A DNA stretch of 22,310 bases from an uncultured Coriobacteriaceae bacterium. GTDB lineage: Bacteria > Actinomycetota > Coriobacteriia > Coriobacteriales > Atopobiaceae. The stretch lies in contig USBN01000023.1 in NCBI GenBank assembly GCA_900552935.1, positions 1 through 22,310 on the forward strand. Direction: 5' to 3'. The stretch's first letter is position 1, and every line of letters starts with the position of its first letter. The notes beneath the pieces are model-generated. The model did not search any database. It saw only the letters and a program-made list of their open reading frames with translations, and was not told the origin of the DNA. Positions 1-6,348 of the stretch are shown here, piece by piece. The position numbers and the translations under genes are program-made.

Positions 1-125
1 ATCGAATGCCATATAGATGCCTTGTTGCATTGTAACCGCGCGGCGGGGTTTATCGAGTCTTGATAACGTCTTTACCGTCAACGGACACGAACCGACCACT
101 CATCCGGTCGCGCAGGTCAGCATAG

Positions 126-158
126 AAAAAGGAGCCGTCCCCATGGGAACAGCTCCTT
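126..158 (-). terminator. Intrinsic terminator of glmU
   Basis: On the minus strand a hairpin with 7-bp outer arms AAGGAGC/GCTCCTT (152-158 and 129-135), extended inward by GT/AC and CCC/GGG pairs with two mismatches, is followed by TTTTT. It starts 18 bases past the glmU stop codon. Classic Rho-independent terminator shape; it implies that glmU is not co-transcribed with whatever lies further left. Confidence 0.85.
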
Positions 159-175
159 AGATGCTTGATAAAACG

Positions 176-1591
176 TTATACCTCGTCGTCCTCGTGCAGA
201 CGGCGGCGATAATCGGCGGCCCAGCCCTCAATATTTACCTGACGGGCACGACCCAGTCCGAGCGCGTCTGCCGGGACCGGCTCGGTGATGACGGAGCCGG
301 CGGCCACGAGCGCGCCGTCGCCGATCTGAGCGGGCGCGACCATCATGGTGTCGGAGCCGATGAAGGCATCCTTGCCGATGACGGTCTTGTGCTTGTGCAC
401 GCCGTCGTAGTTGCAGGTGATGGAGCCTGCGCCCACGTTGACGCCGGAGCCCATGGTGGTGTCGCCGATGTAGGACAGATGCGGCACCTTGGAGCCCTCG
501 CCGATCGTGGACTTCTTGATCTCCACATGCGTGCCGGCCTTGGAGCCATCGAGCATGTGGGTACCCGGGCGCAGGTAGGCGCGCGGGCCGCAGTCGACGC
601 CGTTCTCGATGACGGCCTCGATGGCGATGGTCTCATCGATGGTGCAGCCGCTGCCGACGGTGGTGTCGGTGAGACGGCTGTTGGGGCCGAGCTGGCACTC
701 CTCGCCCACGGTGACGTGGCCGATCAGGTGCGTCTGCGGCCACACGACGGTGTCGCGGCCGATGGTGGCGTCGGGGCCGATCCAGGCCTGCGTGGGGTCG
801 ATGAAGGTAACGCCCTCGGCCATCCAGTGCTCGTTGATGCGGTCGCGCGCGATGGCGGTGAGCTGGGCGAGCTGGGCGCGGGAGTTCACGCCGAGGCCCT
901 CGCGGTAGTCGTCGCAGTGGAAGGCGCGAACGGCCTGGCCGTGGGACTTGAGAATCTCGAGCATGTCGGGCAGGTAGTACTCGCCCTGGGCGTTGTCGCA
1001 TCCGACCTCGCCGATGTGGGCGGCGAGCTGGGCGCCGTCGAAGGCGTAGCAGCCGGCATTGCATTCGAGGAGCGTTGCCGCCTGCTCGGGCGTGCAGTCC
1101 TTCTGCTCGATGTTGCGCTCGATGGTGCCGTCCTCTGCGAGGACGATGCGGCCATAGCCGAACGGGTCGGGCGGGGTGATGGTGAAGGCAGTCGCCGCGG
1201 CGTTGCCGGCGGAGACGGACTCGGCGAAGGCACGAACGGTCTCGGCGGTGACCAGCGGAAGATCGCCGTTGAAGACCACGACGGGACCCTCGTCGATGCC
1301 GGTGGCCTCGAGGGCGACCTTGACGGCGTGGCCCGTGCCCTTGCGCTCGGCCTGCTCGACGCACTCGACCGCAGCTGCGGAGCCGGCGTAGGCGGCGTCG
1401 ACGATGGCGCGGACCTCGTCAGCGTGGCTGCCGACAACGACGACCACGCGGTCGCAGCCGCCTGCGATGGCGGCGTCCGCCACCCAGCGGATCATCGGCT
1501 TGCCGAGAATCTCGTGGGAGACCTTGGCGTGACTGGACTTCATGCGCGTGCCCTCGCCGGCGGCGAGGATGATTGCGGTGGCGTTTGCCAT
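176..1591 (-). CDS. glmU: Bifunctional UDP-N-acetylglucosamine pyrophosphorylase / glucosamine-1-phosphate N-acetyltransferase
   Basis: GlmU acetylates glucosamine-1-phosphate and then couples it to UTP, giving UDP-GlcNAc for peptidoglycan; it is cytosolic and essential in most bacteria. The 471-residue product opens with the nucleotidyltransferase signature LAAGEGTRMKS (residues 10-20) followed by KVSHEILGKPM, the uridylyltransferase motif. The C-terminal half has the hexapeptide-repeat pattern of a left-handed beta-helix, including YLRPGTHM, HLSYIGD and NVGAGSITCNYDG, which in the family contribute to the acetyltransferase site. Length is normal (about 450-480). The start at 1591 is preceded by GGAAGG 8 bases upstream. 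The gene stands alone: a terminator follows it, and an untranslated stretch of about 265 bases with tandem repeats separates it from the upstream tRNA. No defects are visible. Confidence 0.97.
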   Translation of the reverse strand: MANATAIILAAGEGTRMKSSHAKVSHEILGKPMIRWVADAAIAGGCDRVVVVVGSHADEVRAIVDAAYAGSAAAVECVEQAERKGTGHAVKVALEATGIDEGPVVVFNGDLPLVTAETVRAFAESVSAGNAAATAFTITPPDPFGYGRIVLAEDGTIERNIEQKDCTPEQAATLLECNAGCYAFDGAQLAAHIGEVGCDNAQGEYYLPDMLEILKSHGQAVRAFHCDDYREGLGVNSRAQLAQLTAIARDRINEHWMAEGVTFIDPTQAWIGPDATIGRDTVVWPQTHLIGHVTVGEECQLGPNSRLTDTTVGSGCTIDETIAIEAVIENGVDCGPRAYLRPGTHMLDGSKAGTHVEIKKSTIGEGSKVPHLSYIGDTTMGSGVNVGAGSITCNYDGVHKHKTVIGKDAFIGSDTMMVAPAQIGDGALVAAGSVITEPVPADALGLGRARQVNIEGWAADYRRRLHEDDEV

Positions 1592-1641
1592 GGAGTTGCC
1601 TTCCGTTGGGGCGGGATCCGCCTTGGGACGCGAACCTCGTC

Positions 1642-1647
1642 ATGATA
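1642..1647 (-). promoter_or_regulatory. Candidate -10 box for glmU
   Basis: TATCAT on the minus strand, 50 bases upstream of the glmU start. The same hexamer lies upstream of the HAD gene and of the mgtA leader. No convincing -35 was found at 16-18 bases, so support is modest. Confidence 0.35.
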
Positions 1648-1762
1648 GCGCACGGATGTGGAGAGTCCGGAAAGGGCCGCGTGAGCGGATGAGGGAGGCA
1701 ACGTGCCTTCTGCCGCGTTTGCGGTGCCGTGCCGGGCGTGCGCGCCCTTTGCCGGTGCATTC

Positions 1763-1855
1763 GCGCTGCCCGGAAGCAAGTGGCGGCATATCCGCGCTGC
1801 GTAGAAGCGAAAGGCCGCACATCCGTGCTGCGTGGAAACAAAAAACCAGCGCATC
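1763..1855. repeat. Three degenerate 31-bp tandem repeats beyond tRNA-Gln
   Basis: Three consecutive 31-bp units (1763-1793, 1794-1824, 1825-1855) share the frame G[CT]GCTGC..GGAA/AGAAGC and end near CATCC. The unit nearest the tRNA contains most of the tRNA terminator, including its A-tract on this strand. The outer units have lost the T-tract on the minus strand but keep the spacing. They look like decayed duplications of the tRNA 3' flank. No convincing gene is seen in the 265-base gap between the tRNA and glmU. Confidence 0.7.
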
Positions 1856-1860
1856 GCTGG
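1836..1860 (-). terminator. Terminator overlapping the 3' end of tRNA-Gln
   Basis: Minus-strand CCAGCG-ATG-CGCTGG followed by TTTTTTGTTT. The 5' arm begins inside the tRNA: its CCAG is the last acceptor bases plus the discriminator (1857-1860). The stem is a perfect 6 bp with a 3-base loop. Confidence 0.8.
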
Positions 1861-1928
1861 GGTACTAGGATTCGAACCTAGGTAACGGGAATCAAAATCC
1901 CGGGTCCTAACCACTGGACGATACCCCA
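1857..1928 (-). tRNA. trnQ: tRNA-Gln (anticodon UUG)
   Basis: A 72-nt cloverleaf on the minus strand: acceptor arms TGGGGTA and TACCCCA with discriminator G, anticodon arm CGGGA/TCCCG with loop TTTTGAT (anticodon TTG), and T-arm CTAGG-TTCGAAT-CCTAG. The 3' CCA is not encoded, so it must be added enzymatically. The flanking CGC/GCG can extend the acceptor stem by 3 bp in the precursor. Confidence 0.96.
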
Positions 1929-1940
1929 GCGACACGCTGG
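1926..1940. repeat. Palindrome overlapping the 5' end of tRNA-Gln
   Basis: CCAGCG-ACA-CGCTGG, the same two arms as the terminator at the other end of the tRNA (CCAGCG-3-CGCTGG at 1846-1860). The tRNA is thus bracketed by two copies of one palindrome, each overlapping the mature RNA by a few bases. Confidence 0.75.
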
Positions 1941-1947
1941 CCGGTTA

Positions 1948-1953
1948 AGTGTA
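1948..1953 (-). promoter_or_regulatory. Candidate -10 box for tRNA-Gln
   Basis: TACACT on the minus strand would place the transcript start about 12 bases before the tRNA 5' end. No good -35 is visible at standard spacing. Confidence 0.4.
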
Positions 1954-2001
1954 GCAGCTTGCGGCGACGTTGAGTGCGAAGAGCCGCCTGCGGCTGCGAT
2001 T

Positions 2002-2064
2002 GCCCCGTGGGCTACTTGCCCCGTGGGCTACTTGCCCGGGGCGCGCGGTCGCCCCCGGTTACTT
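2002..2064. repeat. Tandem copies of the HAD gene 3' end
   Basis: Two exact 16-bp units GCCCCGTGGGCTACTT (2002-2017 and 2018-2033) lie just past the HAD stop codon. On the coding strand each reads GGCAAGTAG followed by CCCACGG. The gene itself ends GGCAAGTAA followed by CCGG (stop at 2059-2061), so the unit is a copy of the last two codons, the stop and a few more bases. Between gene and copies lies a GC hairpin, CCGGGG (2036-2041) with CCCCGG (2053-2058), that lacks a T-tract. Confidence 0.8.
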
Positions 2065-2919
2065 GCCGAGGAGGAAGCGCTCCACGAAGTCGGCGAGGCC
2101 GTCCTGCTCGTTCGTGAGGTCGAGCGTGAAGTCCGCTGCGTCGCGGGCGACGTCCGAGGCGTTCCCCATGGCGATGCCCAGGCCCGCCGCCTCGAGCATT
2201 TCGACGTCGTTGCCGGAGTCGCCGATGGTGCACACCTGCTCGAGGCCAAAGCCCAGGTGATGGGCGAGCTCCTCGAGGCCGCACGCCTTGCTCACGCCGA
2301 AGGCGTCCCACTCGATGTTGCTCACCGCGGCGGGATTGACCGTGAGACCGGAGTTCGCGGGGAGCGAAAGGAAGTCCTCTTCGCGCCACGGGTCGATGAA
2401 GTTGATGCCTACCTTGAGCACGCCCTTGCCCAGCCGTTCGACCCTATCGGCGATATCCGCCGCGCCGTCATAGCCGTTGCGCGGGGTAAACGCGGCAGCG
2501 ACGCGATCGAACTCCTCGCGGTTCACGGCGCAGCCATAGCGCGTGCCAGGCTCGTCGTCGATACAGACATAGGCGGAGATGCCCGGCTTCATGAGGGTGC
2601 GAAGGAGGTCGGCCGCGGTCCTCGCGTCGATGGTCTTGCGACAGAAGAACTCGCCCGTTCGCAGGTCCCGGACGATGGCTCCGCAGGCGGCTACGAGGTA
2701 GTGGAAGTCATCCATGCCGATCTCGGGCATGGGAAGGCCCTGCCAGGCACGGCCCGTGGTGGGGACGGCCTCGATGCCCCGGGCGAGAAGCTCGCGAATC
2801 GCGTTCTGCGTGCGTTCCGAGACACTCTTGTCGTCTCTCATCAGGGTGCCATCAAGGTCGAAGGCGAACAGCCTGATGCCCTTGGCCTTCTCGGCCAGCT
2901 CTTGTTCTGTGAGTGTCAT
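2059..2919 (-). CDS. Cof-type HAD-IIB family phosphatase
   Basis: A 286-residue cytosolic haloacid-dehalogenase-fold phosphatase, typically acting on sugar phosphates, nucleotides or flavin intermediates; the substrate cannot be read from sequence. Motif I is FAFDLDGTLMRDD near the N-terminus with nucleophile and acid/base aspartates. Motif II is the Thr of VPTTGRAW. Motif III/IV is a conserved Lys (GVSKACGLEELA) followed by IGDSGNDVEML, which binds Mg2+. The size and the cap inserted between motifs II and III fit the Cof/YbiV group. I chose the ATG at 2919 (MTLTEQEL), which has GGGGG about 6 bases upstream; the in-frame ATG at 2955 would add 12 poorly conserved-looking residues and would overlap the candidate -10 box. 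It is divergent from the neighbouring membrane kinase gene. The 3' end is followed by copies of its own last bases. Confidence 0.92.
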   Translation of the reverse strand: MTLTEQELAEKAKGIRLFAFDLDGTLMRDDKSVSERTQNAIRELLARGIEAVPTTGRAWQGLPMPEIGMDDFHYLVAACGAIVRDLRTGEFFCRKTIDARTAADLLRTLMKPGISAYVCIDDEPGTRYGCAVNREEFDRVAAAFTPRNGYDGAADIADRVERLGKGVLKVGINFIDPWREEDFLSLPANSGLTVNPAAVSNIEWDAFGVSKACGLEELAHHLGFGLEQVCTIGDSGNDVEMLEAAGLGIAMGNASDVARDAADFTLDLTNEQDGLADFVERFLLGK

Positions 2920-2935
2920 GCGATGCCCCCGTTTC

Positions 2936-2953
2936 GTGCGCGCCGTCGCGCAC
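2936..2953. promoter_or_regulatory. Perfect inverted repeat at the HAD promoter
   Basis: GTGCGCG-CCGT-CGCGCAC: 7-bp perfect arms with a 4-base gap, directly downstream of the candidate -10 box and so spanning the expected transcript start of the HAD gene. It could be an operator or a 5'-UTR hairpin; which one cannot be told. Confidence 0.4.
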
Positions 2954-2959
2954 ATGATA
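2954..2959 (-). promoter_or_regulatory. Candidate -10 box for the HAD phosphatase
   Basis: TATCAT on the minus strand, 34 bases upstream of the chosen ATG. It is the same hexamer as upstream of glmU and the mgtA leader. No clear -35. Confidence 0.4.
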
Positions 2960-3072
2960 ACCGCTTGGGGGAGTTGACGGCGAGAGAGGTTGGTGGCTGT
3001 TCGGCTAGGCCTCGCCCATGCGTGCGTGTGGTACCTTACATGCGGTAATAGGCTGCGGAGGAGGGCTGGGGC

Positions 3073-6000
3073 TTGTCGCGATTCGTCGCAACCGAAGTTA
3101 ACGAGCGCGTGGCGTGCAACCCGCTTGCCGTCGCGGACTCACTGTGTCTGGGCGACGTCGTCGCCTTCGGCTCTAGCGCCACGGCCCATCTCGCCGACGC
3201 CTCGGGCAAGAAGCTCCTCGTTAAGGTCTTGCGCAGCAATGCCGTCTGCGAGCAGCGGGCGCGCGACGAGTACCGTCTGCTTGCCGAGCTTGGGGGCGCT
3301 GCGGGACATGCTCCGGTTGTCTACGCGCTTGGTGTCTGCGGGGGCGATGAGCCTGCTACTACGGCCACCGCGCCGTCGCGTGCCGTTGACGGAAGGCATC
3401 ATTCCGCGGCTACGCCCGCCATCGCGATGGAGTACGTCGAAGGGCTTGACCTCTTTGGCCTCCGTGCGCTTGTCTCGGATGAGTGCGGGCGCGTGGCGAG
3501 CGTCGACGCGCTCGGCGTGGCACGTCACCTTGTCTTGGCGCTCCTCTGTTGTTCGGTGGAGTCGCGCTCTGACGCGTGCTATCTTTCGACGGTTTCTCAT
3601 CGCGACGTGAGCGCGGGCAACGTCCGCTTTGTTCTTGATGACTCGGGTTCGATTTCGCGAGCCGTCCTTATCGACTTTGGCCAGGGCGTCGAGTCCGATG
3701 ATCCGGACGTCACGGCGACGAACCCCCTCGAGCGCTCGACGACGCCCTTCGTGGGCGCCCCGGAGATGTTCGACCAGCGCCCAGAGGGTAGTCGTCTGCT
3801 CAGAAACAGCAGCTATACCGATACGTATTCGGTTGGTTGCCTCCTGTACTACCTGCGCACGGGCGAATGGGCCCTGCGCCGGCAGGTGGAAGACGCCATC
3901 GCCAGGCTTGGCCTGGGCCGAGAGGGCAGGCAGGCACTGTGCGATCTCAAGATGCGCTCGGCCATCCATCTCCCCTCTGAGTTCGTGACGACCGAGGAGG
4001 ACCGCGAGCTTGACACCCTGATCGCGCGCTGCACGGAACCGGGCGTGGGCAAGCTCGGCGGCCGCTTTGACCTTGTGCGCCTCGCGGAGAGGCTCGGCAT
4101 TTCCGAGGAGGAGGCGATCGAGGCCCGGCGCGCGTCGGGTGCGGCGCCCGCCGGACAGGTCGATCCCGGAGCGGTAACCGTGGCCCCAACGCCCCTCGTT
4201 GAGGGGGACGTCGCAGGCTCCACCGAGCAGCGAGAGGAAGGGCGAGACACCCGGCCGCGCGCTGTCCCCGCCGGGCGTTCGCGCGTCGAGGAGCCGGACA
4301 CACCGTCGGTGGAGCGTCCGGGCTCCGGGTATCCCTCGCGCCTCCGTGAGGTTCTGGGGAAGATGCGTCGCACGGCCGCGGTGCCGCTCCCGCTGAAGGT
4401 GGCGATGCTCGTGCTCGTCGCGGTGGCGCTTGCCGTGACCGCCTACGCGAGCGCTCCGGCGTGGTTGCCCGTTGCAGGTACGCCTGCCAGCTCGAGCGCG
4501 CAGACGCTCGTGCTTTACCCTCGCTCGGAGTTTCTTGCGACCTCCCAGCTCAAAGACACCGCGGACCTTGTCCAGGCGCGTCTTTCGAGCGTGGAGGGAG
4601 CGTCCGCGGCGCTGCTCGACTCCTCTGACGGCATCTCCGTTTCCCTGGCGAGCCCCCTTGCGGATGCGGATGAGCTCGAGGGCGCCATTGCTGACGACGA
4701 CGTCACGGCGGAGAAACTCGCCGCATGGCTTGAGGGCGATGCGAAGAGCCTTCTCGCAAACCCACTCGCGCGCTACCTCGTGGATGACTCGAGTGAGGAC
4801 GCGGTTTTTGACGGCACCGCCCCGCGCGTGCGCGTCTATCGAAGCGAGATCGCCTCCGCCGAGGCTTGCACGGGACGCGTCGACGGCCTCGAATCCGCTG
4901 ATTACTTAAATGATGATTTCGCCGCTTACGTGCGCCTGACGCTTACGGATGAGGGCGTGCACAGGCTTGAAGAGGCGTGTGGGGACTGGTTCGACCATGC
5001 CGTTTTCGCGTTCGACCTCGAGAGTAGCTCCTGGTCCACCACCTCGACGGTACGCCTAGCCAGTGGCTCCTACGCCGTCTCCTCGATGCTTGCGCCCATG
5101 GAGCCCGAGGCAAAGATGCTTGTGGCGGCGCTCGCCACCGAAGAGTACCCGGCCTCATTCAGTTGCGAGGCCGTTCCCAGCATCGACTGGGATGAGCCGG
5201 ACGCGTCGAGCCAGAATCGGGTGGCGGAGGCGAACGTGGGACCCGGGGACGCATGGGTGGTTGAGGCAAGTACCGCGGACGGCCTTACCGAGGGCGAGGC
5301 CCTCGACGCTCGCACGATGCTCGTCGAACGCTGCGAGGCCATGGGAGTCCCGTACGCCCTCGGAACGGTGGAAGACGGAGGGGGCATCGCCGTGAAGCTC
5401 GCCCCAGAGGGGTTCGACGCGCTCGCGGCGGAGGCGCTCGTGCAGGGACGTTCGATCACGCTTTCATGGGGGATGGAGAAGCGCTCGCTTACCTCCGAGA
5501 AAGTCGAGGTTGTGGAACAGGACGGCCATGTGTCCCTGTGCATCTCGGGCGGCTCTGACAACGGCGCGGTCGCGCAGGCGTCTCGTGCCGCGGCGGACTC
5601 GCTGGGCGTGTGGGTGTACGCCGAGGTGGCGGGCATCCCACTCATGCGCGGCTGGGTCGACGCGAGTTCGAATGGGAAGGTCGTCCTGGACCAGACGTGT
5701 GCCACAAATGCCGAGATAGACGAGGCCGGCGCCTGGCTGCCTCGTCTAATTGCGTCCGTTTTCGAGGCGGACGGACCGAGCGCCACCGTCGTCTACAGCG
5801 GCAAGGCGGACCTCTCGTGGCCTGGCTCCACCCGCGCGACCGAGGGCCCCGTTTCTGAGGCCCGGGCCGCCGCAAAGGCGGTAAACCCCGCCACGACGGT
5901 TGGCACGGACCCCTATGACGCCAGTGGTTTGCTCATGTATCTGCAGTTTGATGACTCGCGTGGCTCAGGCGCGTCCGCTTCCCTTGTCGCGGATGCGCTC

Positions 6001-6258
6001 GATGCGGCGCGCGCGACGTACGAGCGCATGGATTTCGAGTCCGGTCCGTTCGCGACCCTGTCGTTCTATTTTGGCGGCATAGACACGGAGCCCGTGGGAA
6101 TGATCAGGTTCCACAAGCAACGCTCTCTTTGGAACGGGGAAGAGCCCGCCGTGGAAGTCGCGTTCGTGTCGTATGGCGGAGACGACGGGCTCGAGGAGCG
6201 CCTCTCTGCGGATGCCGCGACTGATGAGTTCTACGCGAGCAAGCTCGGACGGGCGTAG
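3073..6258 (+). CDS. Membrane Ser/Thr protein kinase with large external SecD-P1-like domain
   Basis: A 1061-residue transmembrane kinase. Residues about 25-345 form a protein kinase domain: nucleotide Lys in LLVKVLR (Lys51), catalytic loop HRDVSAGN (176-183), DFGQG (201-205) and GAPEM (228-232), so it should be active. A Pro/Glu/Arg-rich linker (about 355-435) leads to one membrane helix (about 441-465, LVLVAVALAVTAYA), placing residues 466-1061 outside. That outer part is not a PASTA or other common sensor. It resembles SecD P1-type segments: a helix with QARLSSVEGA and then ISVSLASP (about 493-530), YVRLTLTDEGVHRLEEA (619-635), and a second weaker round around VERCEAMGVPYALG (751-764). The start is TTG at 3073 behind GGAGGAGGG. 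A terminator follows at 6307. It heads the signalling cluster and is the likely sensor. The kinase call is firm; the SecD likeness is my reading of the pattern. Confidence 0.9.
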   Translation: MSRFVATEVNERVACNPLAVADSLCLGDVVAFGSSATAHLADASGKKLLVKVLRSNAVCEQRARDEYRLLAELGGAAGHAPVVYALGVCGGDEPATTATAPSRAVDGRHHSAATPAIAMEYVEGLDLFGLRALVSDECGRVASVDALGVARHLVLALLCCSVESRSDACYLSTVSHRDVSAGNVRFVLDDSGSISRAVLIDFGQGVESDDPDVTATNPLERSTTPFVGAPEMFDQRPEGSRLLRNSSYTDTYSVGCLLYYLRTGEWALRRQVEDAIARLGLGREGRQALCDLKMRSAIHLPSEFVTTEEDRELDTLIARCTEPGVGKLGGRFDLVRLAERLGISEEEAIEARRASGAAPAGQVDPGAVTVAPTPLVEGDVAGSTEQREEGRDTRPRAVPAGRSRVEEPDTPSVERPGSGYPSRLREVLGKMRRTAAVPLPLKVAMLVLVAVALAVTAYASAPAWLPVAGTPASSSAQTLVLYPRSEFLATSQLKDTADLVQARLSSVEGASAALLDSSDGISVSLASPLADADELEGAIADDDVTAEKLAAWLEGDAKSLLANPLARYLVDDSSEDAVFDGTAPRVRVYRSEIASAEACTGRVDGLESADYLNDDFAAYVRLTLTDEGVHRLEEACGDWFDHAVFAFDLESSSWSTTSTVRLASGSYAVSSMLAPMEPEAKMLVAALATEEYPASFSCEAVPSIDWDEPDASSQNRVAEANVGPGDAWVVEASTADGLTEGEALDARTMLVERCEAMGVPYALGTVEDGGGIAVKLAPEGFDALAAEALVQGRSITLSWGMEKRSLTSEKVEVVEQDGHVSLCISGGSDNGAVAQASRAAADSLGVWVYAEVAGIPLMRGWVDASSNGKVVLDQTCATNAEIDEAGAWLPRLIASVFEADGPSATVVYSGKADLSWPGSTRATEGPVSEARAAAKAVNPATTVGTDPYDASGLLMYLQFDDSRGSGASASLVADALDAARATYERMDFESGPFATLSFYFGGIDTEPVGMIRFHKQRSLWNGEEPAVEVAFVSYGGDDGLEERLSADAATDEFYASKLGRA

Positions 6259-6305
6259 CAAGCCCTGTTACGCGAGCAGGCTCGGGCGGGCGCAACAGGC
6301 CCTGT
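6232..6305. repeat. 37-bp tandem duplication of the kinase 3' end
   Basis: Units 6232-6268 and 6269-6305 agree at 32 of 37 bases and all five differences are transitions. The first unit is the coding end and contains the stop codon TAG (6256-6258); in the second that triplet is CAA. The unit begins TACGCGAGCA and ends GCCCTGT. Confidence 0.85.
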
Positions 6306-6306
6306 T

Positions 6307-6342
6307 GGCCGCGCGCTCGTGACTCCGCGAGGCCCCTCTTTT
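6307..6342 (+). terminator. Probable terminator after the membrane kinase gene
   Basis: GGCC-G-CGCG pairs with CGCG-A-GGCC across a 10-base loop (6307-6315 with 6326-6334, one mismatch), followed by CCTCTTTT. It lies between the converging kinase and FHA genes. Confidence 0.5.
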
Positions 6343-6348
6343 ACGCCT

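Noticed and set aside
1..125. A gene or promoter at the left edge
   Set aside because: No supported frame, no tRNA fold and no convincing -35/-10 pair; only a small CGACC/GGTCG hairpin near 94-111 is visible.
161..1645. Long plus-strand open frame opposite glmU
   Set aside because: Antisense to a clear GlmU with all motifs; its product is low-complexity Gly/Ala/Asp/Val, typical of a GC-rich shadow frame.
1763..1855. CRISPR array
   Set aside because: The 31-bp units are contiguous and diverged, without spacers; they are degenerate tandem repeats.
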